Source of the DNA: Croceivirga sp.
GTDB taxonomy: Bacteria > Bacteroidota > Bacteroidia > Flavobacteriales > Flavobacteriaceae
DNA length: 64,000 nucleotides
Reading direction: 5' to 3'
NCBI GenBank assembly: GCA_028284665.1
Contig: JANQRG010000043.1
Span: 1-64,000 of the forward strand
Below, piece by piece: positions 1-9,626 of this stretch. Under the pieces are notes generated by a model. The model did no database searches, was not told where the DNA came from, and worked only from the letters and a program-made list of their open reading frames with translations. The position numbers and the translations under genes are program-made. The stretch's first letter is position 1; each line of letters starts with the position of its first letter.

Positions 1-87
1 GCCGAAGTGGCGGAATTGGTAGACGCGCTGGATTCAAAATCCAGTGGTAGCAATACCGTGTGGGTTCGATTCCCACCTTCGGTACCA
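1..87 (+). tRNA. tRNA-Leu, anticodon CAA
   Basis: A complete class II tRNA. The acceptor stem GCCGAAG at the first base pairs with CTTCGGT at 77-83, followed by discriminator A and an encoded CCA (85-87). The anticodon stem CTGGA/TCCAG encloses the loop TTCAAAA, giving anticodon CAA, which reads UUG leucine codons. A variable arm and a T-arm with GGTTCGATTCC follow. It is the first feature in the window and is directly followed by a hairpin terminator. A decayed copy of its 3' half lies at 24105-24155. Confidence 0.97.
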
Positions 88-90
88 GGG

Positions 91-122
91 AAAAGCCGGG
101 ATATGAAGTTCCGGCTTTTTTG
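91..122 (+). terminator. Rho-independent terminator of tRNA-Leu
   Basis: AAAAGCCGG (91-99) pairs with CCGGCTTTT (111-119) around an 11-base loop and runs into a T tract. It begins four bases after the encoded CCA of the tRNA. Confidence 0.85.
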
Positions 123-200
123 TTGTGGGATAACATTATTTGCAGCTATGAAGCGTCAACTTATTTTTTAAGATACCTTTGACACTGATATAGCGGTACC

Positions 201-1034
201 ATGACCCTTACGCTTTTTACGCTACTTTGTTTGGTTGGGCTGATAAACGGATTTTATTCGGGACTAATGGGTACTGGTGGAAACATTATTTTGATCCCTG
301 CCCTGGATCTGGTCCTGGTTCAGTTTGGTTTTGAAGGAGAGGAATTGGTAAAGTATATTATTGCGCACTCTCTTTTTATTACTGTTTTTAATGGTTTTGC
401 AGTTGTTTTAAAACAGTATCGGATTAAAAACCTATATCCAAAAAAGATTTTTTTGATTGGGATTCCAGCAGCCTTGGCTGCCTTTGTAGTTTCGGAATGG
501 TTAAAAACTTCTACCTGGTACTCCAAAACGTATTTTGATATTCTATTTTTCTTTTTGGTGTTAACAGTTTGTGTGCGATTTCTGTTTTTTACCCCAAAAA
601 TGGAAATTTCGATATTTCAAAAAAGAATGCAAGATGGCCAATGGGGGTATCTTGGTCTGGGGGGATTTACGGGAATAACCTCAGCACTTTCGGGTTTTGG
701 CGGAGGAATCGTATTGATTCCGGCTTTAACCGATATTTTTGGGATTCCCTTTAAAAAAACGGCTTCCGTTTCAATTGGGGTGGTCATGGTATTGGCGCTT
801 TCTGTAAGTCTTAGTTATCTGAACATTGCTGGAACAACGCCTATAGCAAAACAATTACCTGCTCAATTTGGGTACATCTCCTTAGGTTTAACAGCACCCA
901 TTCTTTTGGGCATTTTTGTTTCCGCTCCTTGGGGGGTTCGGTTAGGGCAATGGATGGCCCCAAAGTGGTTACGATTGATCTTTGGATTGGTTATGGTCAT
1001 CCTTTTAATTAAGACCCTTTTGAGCTTTCTCTAA
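201..1034 (+). CDS. TSUP (TauE/SafE) family membrane transporter
   Basis: A 277-residue polytopic inner-membrane protein with about eight hydrophobic segments. It is built as two related halves, each opening with a glycine-rich motif: GLMGTGGN near residue 21 and GFGGG near residue 165, each followed by an LIPAL-type stretch. This is the repeat arrangement of the TauE/SafE/TSUP family, whose characterised members export sulfite, sulfoacetate or other small organosulfur anions. The substrate here cannot be read from the sequence. It stands alone between the tRNA-Leu terminator and the convergent sugar operon. A link to sulfate released by the two nearby sulfatases is possible but is only inference from location. 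Confidence 0.85.
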   Translation: MTLTLFTLLCLVGLINGFYSGLMGTGGNIILIPALDLVLVQFGFEGEELVKYIIAHSLFITVFNGFAVVLKQYRIKNLYPKKIFLIGIPAALAAFVVSEWLKTSTWYSKTYFDILFFFLVLTVCVRFLFFTPKMEISIFQKRMQDGQWGYLGLGGFTGITSALSGFGGGIVLIPALTDIFGIPFKKTASVSIGVVMVLALSVSLSYLNIAGTTPIAKQLPAQFGYISLGLTAPILLGIFVSAPWGVRLGQWMAPKWLRLIFGLVMVILLIKTLLSFL

Positions 1035-1111
1035 AAAGTGTCTTCCCTAGAAATCAACCCATGATTTTTCCTTTGGTAAGCGCTTTAGCTGTGGTCCGAA
1101 AAAGTCTTTTT

Positions 1112-1954
1112 TCATTGTAGCAATAGTTCAGCATACACAGGGAAATGGTCTGAAGGGTAGCGGCCATCTTTGAGATCACTTAAGATTACACTTTTTAAAA
1201 CTTGGAGTTGTGTGGCGTCAAAGAATATGTAGTCAATCCTCCGGGTTACAGGTTGTTGATCATCAAAACCATTAAAAGTGCCTTGTGGCCCGGAGGTAGT
1301 ATTCCCTGCCGCGATATGCGTATCTGACAAGGTTTCCAAAATCAATTGAATACCTTCACTATTCGGTTCCAGATTAAAGTCTCCTATCAGAATTAACGGT
1401 AGTTTATCAGGATTTACAGTGGCAGCCTTTGATAGAATTAGTTTCGCACTTTCCAATCTCGCCTCTTTGCCTATGTGGTCAAAATGTGTATTGAACACAA
1501 AAAATTGACTTTTGCTAGCGAGATCTTCAAAAAGCCCGTACGTACAAATACGTATTATAGCGGCATCCCATCCGATAGAAGGTTCTTGTGGAGTTAGTGA
1601 AAGCCAGAATGTAGCTTGATCCAGTAGTTTTACTTTGGTGTGATCGTAAAAAATGGCAGTATATTCTCCCGATTCCTTACCATCGTCCCTTCCTACTCCA
1701 AAATAGGTATATCCCTTGAGTTTCTGGTTTAGATAATCCACCTGATGCTGCAATCCTTCCTGGGTGCCCAATATTGCGGGGGCGTAAGTGTTAATCTGGG
1801 TCACGATCCTATCCTTTCTGTTATCCCAGTTGTTCGGTGCGTCCGCAGGACTATCATATCGGATATTATACGTCATCACACCCAATTGTTGACCCAATAC
1901 CCCATCCGTTACGACTATAGCCAGAACAAGAACCAAAAAAACTGTTTTATTCAT
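1112..1954 (-). CDS. Secreted endonuclease/exonuclease/phosphatase-family protein
   Basis: A 280-residue protein with a signal peptide that appears to end near VLGQQ. It carries the full EEP-fold motif series: TYNIRYD (near 28), GTQEG (near 63), HFDHIG (near 160), IGDFNLEP (near 195), RIDYIF and SDHFPV near the C terminus. These supply the metal-binding Asn, Glu and Asp and the two catalytic His residues of the DNase I/sphingomyelinase superfamily. The start overlaps the stop of the upstream sulfatase by four bases (ATGA), so it is the last gene of the SusCD operon. Export and operon position argue against DNA repair. A phosphodiesterase that removes a phosphate substituent from the imported glycan is a reasonable inference; an unrelated secreted nuclease cannot be excluded. 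Confidence 0.85.
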   Translation of the reverse strand: MNKTVFLVLVLAIVVTDGVLGQQLGVMTYNIRYDSPADAPNNWDNRKDRIVTQINTYAPAILGTQEGLQHQVDYLNQKLKGYTYFGVGRDDGKESGEYTAIFYDHTKVKLLDQATFWLSLTPQEPSIGWDAAIIRICTYGLFEDLASKSQFFVFNTHFDHIGKEARLESAKLILSKAATVNPDKLPLILIGDFNLEPNSEGIQLILETLSDTHIAAGNTTSGPQGTFNGFDDQQPVTRRIDYIFFDATQLQVLKSVILSDLKDGRYPSDHFPVYAELLLQ

Positions 1955-3579
1955 TCTAATGGTGTTCCTCGTAACTTTTTGAAATTTTCGTAGGCTTTTT
2001 CCACCTTCTCCCTGGAAGCGCGTTCAAATTCCTTTTCCGTTACCTGGTAATGGGCTTGCAGGGAATCTAATTTTACCTTCATGGTCCGGATTATAGTTTG
2101 ATAAACTTCATTGTCTATTTTATTGTCTAATTCCCTGGGGTCATCTTCAAGATCATAAAACTCCCAACTGTCTATATCATCATAAAAATGCATTAGTTTA
2201 TAGCGTTTAGTACTTACCCCATAGTGCTTTTTCACCATATGAAATGCAGGATAATCATAATAATGATAGTAGATAATGTCCCGAAAATCTTCTTCCTCCA
2301 TGCTGTTGGTCAATAGCGGCACCAAAGATGCTCCCTGCATTTCCTGACCGTATACACTTCCTCCGGCGAAATCCAGTAAAGTCTGCGCAAAATCAAGATT
2401 TTGCACCAGCGCATCAATCTCACTTCCTTTTTCGATAACCCCGGGATATTGCATTAAAAGGGGTGTCCTAAAGGATTCTTCATACATAAAACGTTTGTCA
2501 AACCAGCCCTTTTCCCCCAGATAAAAGCCTTGATCCGAGGTATAGATGACAATCGTATTTTCATCCAATCCAGAAGTCTTCAAATAATCCAGAATTTCAC
2601 CAACTCCTTCATCTACTGAGGCTACGGTGGCCAGATAATCCTGTAGATAGCGTTGCACCTTCCAAAGCGCAAGCTCCTGTCCTTTTACATCTGAATTATG
2701 GAATGCATCATTTTTGGGCTGATAAGCGGTATTCCATGCGTTGCGTTGTTCCTCTGTCATTCGTTCAAAATCTGAACGCCAGGGGTTATTTGCCAATACG
2801 GTACTGCCGAGGGCTTTCGTTAGCTTTAGATCATGTCCTTCATACATATCCCTGTAAATGGTTTGCTGCTGCTCTTTTGACGCCTGCTGTCCTTCATGTT
2901 GGGCAAAGTAGGTTGCCGGTATAGGAAGGTTTATACTGTCATATTTATTGGCATGACGCAATGCGGGCATCCAGTTTCTGTGCGGGGCTTTATGCTGGAC
3001 CATTAGGAGAAAGGGGGCGCTATCTTTTTTCTGTTTGAGCCAGGAAAGTGCTTTTTCGGTGATAATATCATTGGCGTAACCGGTAATTCTTATGGAGTCC
3101 CCATTATCGATAAAGTCAGGGTTATAATAATTCCCCTGATCCTGTAGGATGTTCCAATAGTCAAACCCTTGCGGCCAATCGTGTAAATGCCACTTTCCGA
3201 CTATTGCGGTGGAATATCCCATTTTTTTCAGGTATTTGGGCAAGGTGGGTTGCGAACCGTCAAAACGTTCTCCATTTTGTCTAAACCCATTGATATGGCT
3301 GTGCTTTCCAGTAAGGATAACGGCACGGCTAGGGCCGCAAATAGAGTTGGTTACGTAAGCCCTATTGAATTTGACTCCGTTTTGCGCAATGCGGTCAATA
3401 TTAGGCGTTGGCGCAACACTTCCAATTTCATGTCCGTAAGCGCTTATGGCCTGGTAGGCATGATCATCGGCCATTATAAACACAATATTCGGTGTCGTCT
3501 TCTCCGCTGCTGCTTTTTCTTTTTCTTTACAGGATAGCATAACCACTAAGACCACAAGTACTATAAACTTATTCCGCAT
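1951..3579 (-). CDS. Family S1 sulfatase, formylglycine type, lipoprotein-like
   Basis: A 542-residue arylsulfatase-superfamily protein. The N terminus MRNKFIVLVVLVVMLSCK looks like a lipoprotein signal. The metal-binding DD is at 38-39 and the maturation motif CGPSR starts at Cys81, the residue to be converted to formylglycine. Further blocks are GKWHLHD near 128 and YTSDQGFYLGEKGW near 347, an arrangement that resembles N-acetylglucosamine-6-sulfatase-like S1 subfamilies. It overlaps the upstream hydrolase by 11 bases and the downstream EEP gene by four. No maturase is in this operon; a formylglycine-generating enzyme is encoded divergently at 22846. The natural substrate is not known. Some members of this fold are phosphodiesterases, so a desulfation role is likely but not certain. 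Confidence 0.9.
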   Translation of the reverse strand: MRNKFIVLVVLVVMLSCKEKEKAAAEKTTPNIVFIMADDHAYQAISAYGHEIGSVAPTPNIDRIAQNGVKFNRAYVTNSICGPSRAVILTGKHSHINGFRQNGERFDGSQPTLPKYLKKMGYSTAIVGKWHLHDWPQGFDYWNILQDQGNYYNPDFIDNGDSIRITGYANDIITEKALSWLKQKKDSAPFLLMVQHKAPHRNWMPALRHANKYDSINLPIPATYFAQHEGQQASKEQQQTIYRDMYEGHDLKLTKALGSTVLANNPWRSDFERMTEEQRNAWNTAYQPKNDAFHNSDVKGQELALWKVQRYLQDYLATVASVDEGVGEILDYLKTSGLDENTIVIYTSDQGFYLGEKGWFDKRFMYEESFRTPLLMQYPGVIEKGSEIDALVQNLDFAQTLLDFAGGSVYGQEMQGASLVPLLTNSMEEEDFRDIIYYHYYDYPAFHMVKKHYGVSTKRYKLMHFYDDIDSWEFYDLEDDPRELDNKIDNEVYQTIIRTMKVKLDSLQAHYQVTEKEFERASREKVEKAYENFKKLRGTPLE

Positions 3580-4492
3580 CGTTTTGTTTTTGTGCTATTT
3601 GGATCTTCGATTGGGTAAAACTTCCTTCCAGGACAATCTTTGCAATAAAATCCGAAATCTCATCCGTGCGCTTATAGGGCAAATTGGCCCAATCGTGATT
3701 CCCTTCGATATCGGAGATTAAAATGTAAGAGGTATTCAACAAGGCCAACTTTTTGGCTATAGTATACGATCCTCCAAGGATAAGATACCCTTCAGAATTT
3801 GGTTCGCAATAATGATGCGGTGCGGTTTTATAAGGCACCAACTTATCCTTTTTGCCATGATACAACAAAGCTGGGACCGCTGTCTCTTTGGTGATGTAAT
3901 CGCTATCTAAGACTGCGCCTGCAAATGCCACAACAGCAGCAAATTTTTCCTCGGGAAAAGGTAAATCTTTAAAGCTGTGATGATATCGCATAAATACGGA
4001 ATTCAAAACAGCCTCGGCACCTGCACTGCTCCCAACGAGGATGATTTTTCCCGGATCTATTTTTAGTTCATTTTTCTTATTTGTTAGATAATCGACAGCA
4101 TGTACAACATCTTCAGTAGCCGTTCTAAATGTGCTAACCTTTTCATTAGCATAACAATCACAACCGAAGGATTTTCCTTTGCGGGTTAACCGGTAGCTAA
4201 TGGAAGCCACAGCATAACCTTTGTACGCCATTTGGGTACAAAACTGTTTTTCCAGGGGATTGTCCCTCTTTCCGGAAGCAAAGCCTCCCCCATGGACCAA
4301 AAGAAGTAATGGTCTGTTTTGAACGGTATCCCTTTTTGCAGTGTAGAAATCCAGTTGTAGTGTATCTGAATAGGTAAAGGTCTTAATTCTAATACTTGAA
4401 AAAAGGGAATCTTTATAGCGCTCCTGTGCTTGGGTCAGCATGGTCATTAGTAAGAGGGGCAGCCAAAGGGATCTCGGGATTTTTAGTTTCAT
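3569..4492 (-). CDS. Secreted alpha/beta hydrolase (esterase-like)
   Basis: A 307-residue protein with a signal peptide ending around TQAQE. It shows the oxyanion-hole motif HGGGFASG (near 87) of the hormone-sensitive-lipase-like esterases and the nucleophile elbow GSSAGAEA (near 153). An Asp-containing segment and HDWANL near 263 are candidates for the rest of the triad. Cys residues in the FGCDC segment (near 129) suggest an extracytoplasmic disulfide. It sits five bases after the GH3 gene and overlaps the sulfatase gene, so it is in the same operon. It may remove ester groups such as acetyl or succinyl from the glycan. That specificity is inferred from context only. Confidence 0.85.
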   Translation of the reverse strand: MKLKIPRSLWLPLLLMTMLTQAQERYKDSLFSSIRIKTFTYSDTLQLDFYTAKRDTVQNRPLLLLVHGGGFASGKRDNPLEKQFCTQMAYKGYAVASISYRLTRKGKSFGCDCYANEKVSTFRTATEDVVHAVDYLTNKKNELKIDPGKIILVGSSAGAEAVLNSVFMRYHHSFKDLPFPEEKFAAVVAFAGAVLDSDYITKETAVPALLYHGKKDKLVPYKTAPHHYCEPNSEGYLILGGSYTIAKKLALLNTSYILISDIEGNHDWANLPYKRTDEISDFIAKIVLEGSFTQSKIQIAQKQNDAE

Positions 4493-4497
4493 ACCAA

Positions 4498-6777
4498 TTA
4501 GTTCAGGACAAAAGCATCGGAAAGTGTAGCATCGGAATTGCCACCAATATACACAACAAATTCTCCCGGTTCAGCAACAAATTCCAGTTGGCTGTTATAA
4601 AACTTCAAATCATCAGGATGTATCGTTAAAGATACGGTTTTACGTGCGCCTTTTTCCAGCATCACTTTTTTAAATCCTTTTAGTTGGCGTTTGGGTGGGG
4701 TAATACTGCGTACTACATCCTGGAGGTAAAGTTGGACGACCTCTTCTCCCGCTCTGTTTCCAACATTTTCTACAGTAACTGTTATTGTAATACCCTCGTC
4801 TGCACCGATCTCTGATTTGTCCAGCCTTAAATTGGAATAGTGAAAAGCGGTATAACTCAACCCATAGCCAAAGGGTAGTAAGGGTGTGTTGGGAACATCC
4901 AAATAATTGGTTTTAAACTTTTCGTATCCTTGCTCAGGATTGGGCCTCCCGGTATGCTTTACGCTGTGGTAAATAGGGATCTGACCCACATTTCTAGGCC
5001 AGGTGGTTGTAAGCTTTCCCGATGGATTGTAATGGCCAAAAACCACATCAGCAACGGCATTACCTGCCTCTACCCCAGGGTGCCACACTTGCAAAATAGC
5101 AACAGGCATATCCATTTCTTCGGGTATGGTTAATGGACGCCCGCTCATAAGGATCAAGGCAACAGGTTTTCCTGTAGCCACCAATGCGCGAATTAATTTC
5201 TTTTGGCTTTCGGGAATAGAAATATCGGTTCTACTGGCCGATTCCCCGCTCATTTCAGTGGCTTCCCCCACCACGGCAACGACCACATCTGAAGCTTTTG
5301 CGGCATCAACAGCCTCCTGCAGCATCGTTTCTGGCGAACGTTCATCTATAACAACTCTAGGGCCAAATACATTTACTTTTTTAGCCAACTCCTGATCGTC
5401 AGTAATATTGGCTCCTTTTGCATAATTTACTTCCGCATTGGGAGCTATATTTTTAAACCCCTCCAAAATGGTTACTGCCAGATCCGGGTTTCCGGTAGGT
5501 GCCCAGGTTCCGAGCATATTTTTACGACTATCGGCCAAGGGTCCTATTAAAGCTACTTTGGCATCCCTTTTTAAGGGAAGGATCGAATTGTGGTTCTTAA
5601 GCAGTACGAACGAACGCGTAGCCAGTTTTCGTGCAAGTGCTCGGTTTTCCACAGTTAAAATATCCCTTTTCGGACGTTGGTCATCCGAATAGCGGTAGGG
5701 ATCATCAAGTAATCCCGAACGGTATTTGGCTTCCAGAACCCTTCGACAAGCCTGGGTTATTTCTTCCTCCGTTATTTTGCCCTGCTCTACGGATGCTTTC
5801 AAAGTAGTCAGGAAGCCTTCTCCAACCATATCCATATCTAAGCCGGCTTTTAGGGCCAGAGCCGATACAGTTTGCAGATCACCGAGTCCATGTTCCGTCA
5901 TTTCATTGACCGAGGTATAATCCGATGTCACGAAGCCTTCAAAACCCCATTTACTTCGTAACAGATCGGTCAACAACCATTTGTTTCCGGAGGCAGGAAT
6001 ACCATCGATGTCATTAAAAGAAGTCATAGCACTGGCTACACCTGCATCTACGGCAGCCTTGTAAGGAGGCAGATATTGGTTGAACATTTTTAATTTGCTC
6101 ATATCAACAGAGTGGTAATCCCGACCTGCCTGGGATGCCCCATAGAGTGCCAAATGCTTTACACAGGACAACATGGTATTTGTGGCAGACAGATCATCCC
6201 CCTGATACCCTTTTACCATCGCTCTGGCCACGGTAGCTCCCAAATACGGGTCTTCACCGGCGCCTTCTGCAATTCGTCCCCAGCGGGGATCACGTGCAAT
6301 ATCCACCATAGGCGAAAAGTTCCACATCACGCCATCAGCGGTGGCTTCCGTCGCTGCCATACGAGCCCCTTGCTCAATTAAGCCCATATCCCAGCTACAG
6401 GAGACACCCAAGGGAATCGGGTAGGTGGTCTTATAACCGTGGATGACATCGGAACCTATGAGCAAAGGGATTTTCAATCGGCTATGCTCTACTGCGAGCT
6501 GCTGCGCCTTACGAACCCGCTCGGGTCCTGCAACTCCAAACAGCCCACCTACCTGTCCTGCTTTGATCTTTGTTTCCACATTTTCACTGACTACAGCTCC
6601 GGTGGCCACACCTCCTCCGGGGGTAAGGAGGTTCAACTGCCCTATTTTTTCCTCTAAAGTCATTTGCGTTAATAGGCTTTCAACTTCAGAAATATTGGAT
6701 TGTGTCTGTTCCTTAGGGCCACAGCTAAGTAACAATTGAAAAAGAAAAATCGCGATAACATATTTTCTTAAAACCAT
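4498..6777 (-). CDS. bglX: GH3 beta-glucosidase, lipoprotein
   Basis: A 759-residue periplasmic glycoside hydrolase family 3 enzyme. It has a lipoprotein signal (FQLLLSCG), then the GH3 N-terminal barrel with IGSDVIHGYKTTYPIPLG and KHLALYGASQAGRDYH. The nucleophile motif GFVTSDYTS places Asp286 as predicted nucleophile. The alpha/beta sandwich domain follows (SGRPLTIP, WHPGVEAGNA) and a C-terminal fibronectin-III-like domain ends the protein. Length and order match BglX-type beta-glucosidases. It is directly downstream of two GH144 genes. In Bacteroides thetaiotaomicron a GH3 enzyme beside a GH144 gene (BT_3567) is known to hydrolyse beta-1,2-gluco-oligosaccharides, so the expected role is conversion of sophoro-oligosaccharides to glucose. 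The symbol reflects family, not proven orthology. Confidence 0.93.
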   Translation of the reverse strand: MVLRKYVIAIFLFQLLLSCGPKEQTQSNISEVESLLTQMTLEEKIGQLNLLTPGGGVATGAVVSENVETKIKAGQVGGLFGVAGPERVRKAQQLAVEHSRLKIPLLIGSDVIHGYKTTYPIPLGVSCSWDMGLIEQGARMAATEATADGVMWNFSPMVDIARDPRWGRIAEGAGEDPYLGATVARAMVKGYQGDDLSATNTMLSCVKHLALYGASQAGRDYHSVDMSKLKMFNQYLPPYKAAVDAGVASAMTSFNDIDGIPASGNKWLLTDLLRSKWGFEGFVTSDYTSVNEMTEHGLGDLQTVSALALKAGLDMDMVGEGFLTTLKASVEQGKITEEEITQACRRVLEAKYRSGLLDDPYRYSDDQRPKRDILTVENRALARKLATRSFVLLKNHNSILPLKRDAKVALIGPLADSRKNMLGTWAPTGNPDLAVTILEGFKNIAPNAEVNYAKGANITDDQELAKKVNVFGPRVVIDERSPETMLQEAVDAAKASDVVVAVVGEATEMSGESASRTDISIPESQKKLIRALVATGKPVALILMSGRPLTIPEEMDMPVAILQVWHPGVEAGNAVADVVFGHYNPSGKLTTTWPRNVGQIPIYHSVKHTGRPNPEQGYEKFKTNYLDVPNTPLLPFGYGLSYTAFHYSNLRLDKSEIGADEGITITVTVENVGNRAGEEVVQLYLQDVVRSITPPKRQLKGFKKVMLEKGARKTVSLTIHPDDLKFYNSQLEFVAEPGEFVVYIGGNSDATLSDAFVLN

Positions 6778-6825
6778 ATAGCTAGTAAATAATAAATCTC
6801 GTTGTTCCCTAACCTAATCAAATGT

Positions 6826-8220
6826 TCAATTGCTGTATTGAAACCCCAATTTCTCAAGACCCTGCCGCACATCTTCGTTTTGCATAAAAAGATTCCAAAG
6901 GAGTTCCGTTCTGTGATTTTCAATCATAATGATTTGCGGACCTTGATCGATGGCGAGATAGGCTTCAGCCACCCAAAAATTGTATTCCGGACTAAACGCA
7001 TCGTAAAACCCGGCAGGACCGAGTAATTTATCTTTATGCCTGTAAAAATAGCGCATGGCTCGGAAGGATTCCATAGGAGTGTAGGGAATAGAACTAATGG
7101 CTGCGGTAGGGGATATCACCCCGGTGTCATTTGCCGGATGGTGCGCGTTGTATCCAATACTCCCATCATTGTTTCGGGTGTAGCTGGCAGTCAATCCCCA
7201 ACAGTCTTCACCATAATCCTCGAAATTCTTCGGATTCTCTGAACAATAGCTATAGTTTATTTTGGAATGGTTAACAGTTACGTTCCAATAATTCACGTAT
7301 TCATCGGAAAGCCCTCCGGGTTTTAGCCCCAGGTAGGAATAATGCGCCCAAAACAATGGCCCACCAAACTGTTGCGCACCAGGATGTCTGACCAGAAGGG
7401 GAATGCCGTATTGCGTATTACCTGATTGAATTCCTCCATTTGAGGCCCAGCCATTGGTATAGACCTCTTTTGAAATACTATGATCGGGCGAAGCTGCTGC
7501 AAGGACATAAGCGATGAGCACCTCGTTATAGCCTTTAAGTTCTAAATTGATCTGAAATCCAAAATTGGGACTCCAATGCCAATACAATGCATTTTGGTTT
7601 TGCGTGTACCAATCCCATTCAACGCCTTTCCAGAGTTCATCGGCCTGTTGTGCCAATTCCTTTTCCTCTTGGGTGCCGTCTTTAAAATATTCTTTGATAC
7701 AGATCAGGCCTTGGGTCAAAAAAGCGGTCTCCACCAAGTCACCTCCATTATCCTGCGGACTAAAAGGGATAACCGAACCATTAGCACCATCAATCCAGTG
7801 TGACCACGCGCCATGAAAACGGTCTGCATTTTCAAGAAAGTCGAGAAGTGTCTGTAGTCTTTCCAAACCTTGCTCTCTAGTGATATAACCCCTTTCCATA
7901 CCCACCAATAAAGCCATAAGACCAAAGCCTGTGCCACCTGTTGCTACAACATGGGCGTCTCTGCCAGGTTCATTCGGATGGTATCTTTCCCTCGCGCCGC
8001 CAGAGTTCTCCTCGGCAAAATCCCAGAAGTATTTGAAGGTTTCCTCCTGGATGAAATCCATCAATTCCTCATTGCTTAGTGTTACCGTCGGATCAGGGTC
8101 ATCATCAGTGCTATCTTCACCGGGGATTTCGGGAGGAACCGGATTATAGGTGTAGTCATCTCCTCCACATGAGGACAGCAGCATTAAAAGGATCAAGAAA
8201 CGGAAAGCGGTTTTATCCAT
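6826..8220 (-). CDS. GH144-type endo-beta-1,2-glucanase (first copy)
   Basis: A 464-residue lipoprotein (LLMLLSSCGGDD) with an acidic, Pro-rich linker of about 30 residues and then an (alpha/alpha)6-type catalytic domain of the PF10091/GH144 kind. Diagnostic blocks are TFKYFWDFAEENSGGARER, GGTGFGLMALLVGMERG, DRFHGAWSHW, GGDLVETAFL, ALYWHWSPN and ENPKNFEDYGEDCWGLTASY. The characterised GH144 enzyme of Chitinophaga pinensis is an endo-beta-1,2-glucanase; older annotation calls this family glucoamylase-like. It overlaps the second copy by eight bases. The acidic segment after the lipid Cys may help sort it to the cell surface, as in other Bacteroidota lipoproteins. Confidence 0.88.
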   Translation of the reverse strand: MDKTAFRFLILLMLLSSCGGDDYTYNPVPPEIPGEDSTDDDPDPTVTLSNEELMDFIQEETFKYFWDFAEENSGGARERYHPNEPGRDAHVVATGGTGFGLMALLVGMERGYITREQGLERLQTLLDFLENADRFHGAWSHWIDGANGSVIPFSPQDNGGDLVETAFLTQGLICIKEYFKDGTQEEKELAQQADELWKGVEWDWYTQNQNALYWHWSPNFGFQINLELKGYNEVLIAYVLAAASPDHSISKEVYTNGWASNGGIQSGNTQYGIPLLVRHPGAQQFGGPLFWAHYSYLGLKPGGLSDEYVNYWNVTVNHSKINYSYCSENPKNFEDYGEDCWGLTASYTRNNDGSIGYNAHHPANDTGVISPTAAISSIPYTPMESFRAMRYFYRHKDKLLGPAGFYDAFSPEYNFWVAEAYLAIDQGPQIIMIENHRTELLWNLFMQNEDVRQGLEKLGFQYSN

Positions 8221-9589
8221 CCAAATCTAAATGAGTACTTTGAAACCCCAGTTGTTTTAACCCTTTTTGTACCTCCTCGTTGGCCATGAAAAGTTTCCAC
8301 AACAGTCCACTCCTGTAGTTTTCAATCATAACCGGAATAGGCCCCTGATCAATAGCCAAGTATCTGGGCAAATACCAATCATGTTCAAAACTGAACGCAT
8401 CATAAGGGCCGTATTTTCCTATAAGACTATCCTGTTCAGTATACATAAATCGTAAGAAAGCGAGACTCTCTTTGGGAGTATAGGGCATAGAGGCCAAAGC
8501 CGCAGTTGGGGAAATAACGCCAAGATCGCTATCCGGTCGATGCGCGGCATAAAATTGTACCGAATAACTGGAGGTAAGCCCCCAACAATTTGCAGCATAC
8601 CCCTGGTAACCGTTCGGATTTTCGGTGCAGTGCCGGTGGTGGATTTTAGCATGATTCGTATTCAATTTCCAATAATCGCCATATTGGTCTTTTAGTCCTT
8701 TAGGGTTGAGCCCTAAATAGGAATAATGTGCCCAGAACAACGGTCCAACCGGCGAAGCATCATGCTCGTAATGGTCAAGTTCGGTCTCCAGGCCATAATA
8801 GACGGTGTCTTTCGTGATCGCTCCATTTCTGGCCCAACCTTTTTCATACACTTCTTTATCGATGGGATGTGTGGGCGAAGCGGCGGCCAAAATATACATG
8901 ATCAAAGCCTCATTATATCCTCCGACGGGAAAGTCCATATCCCAATCGTGATTTGGGCTCCAATGCCAATATAGTACCTTTTCTCCTCCTTTGGTATACC
9001 AGTCCCATTCCACCTCTTCCCAAAGTTGTTGTATTTTTTGTGCCAGTTGTTGTTCACGAGGGCTTCCTTCCTTGAAGTATTCTTTTACGGCAAGTAATCC
9101 CTGGATGAGAAAAGCTGTTTCCACCAGATCGCCCCCATCGTCCTTGTCACTAAAGGGGGCCGTTTTACCACTGGGATGCAACCAATGGGGCCAGGCTCCA
9201 TGAAAACGGTCGGCTTTTTCAAGGAAATTCAAGGCCTTCTCAAACCGCTCGAGCCCTTGTTCGCGTGTAATGAACCCTCGTTCAATACCTACCAAAATAC
9301 TCATTAAACCAAATCCTGAACCGCCAATAGTAATGATGTCCTTGTCATGTGATGGATAGATATTATCCAGGTGGATTCGCTCACGAGCAAGACCAGAAGT
9401 AGGTTCGGCACCTTCCCAAAAATAATTGAAAGTATGTCGTTGCACCCTATCCAACAATTCTTCATCGGAAGATGCGGGTTTTGCAGTACTGTTGTCTGCT
9501 AACTTTTGGTTTTTGTTAGTTTTATGGCCATTGCACCCCGCTACTAAAGATGCAACGGCCAAAAAAACTGAAATTAAAACTAACCTCAT
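8213..9589 (-). CDS. GH144-type endo-beta-1,2-glucanase (second copy)
   Basis: A 458-residue paralogue of the downstream GH144 gene, sharing every major block in the same order (GGSGFGLMSILVGIERG, DRFHGAWPHW, GGDLVETAFL, VLYWHWSPN, ANCWGLTSSY, AIDQGPIPVMIENYRSGLLW). It has a lipoprotein-like signal (VASLVAGCNGHK) but lacks the long acidic linker, so the two copies may sit at different locations, one surface-exposed and one periplasmic. The genes overlap by eight bases and are surely cotranscribed. Tandem copies usually mean division of labour, for example initial cleavage of polymer or cyclic glucan and later trimming. That split is inferred. Confidence 0.88.
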   Translation of the reverse strand: MRLVLISVFLAVASLVAGCNGHKTNKNQKLADNSTAKPASSDEELLDRVQRHTFNYFWEGAEPTSGLARERIHLDNIYPSHDKDIITIGGSGFGLMSILVGIERGFITREQGLERFEKALNFLEKADRFHGAWPHWLHPSGKTAPFSDKDDGGDLVETAFLIQGLLAVKEYFKEGSPREQQLAQKIQQLWEEVEWDWYTKGGEKVLYWHWSPNHDWDMDFPVGGYNEALIMYILAAASPTHPIDKEVYEKGWARNGAITKDTVYYGLETELDHYEHDASPVGPLFWAHYSYLGLNPKGLKDQYGDYWKLNTNHAKIHHRHCTENPNGYQGYAANCWGLTSSYSVQFYAAHRPDSDLGVISPTAALASMPYTPKESLAFLRFMYTEQDSLIGKYGPYDAFSFEHDWYLPRYLAIDQGPIPVMIENYRSGLLWKLFMANEEVQKGLKQLGFQSTHLDLDG

Positions 9590-9626
9590 TGAAAAAATTA
9601 ACTAACTCAAATAAACTAAACTATAC

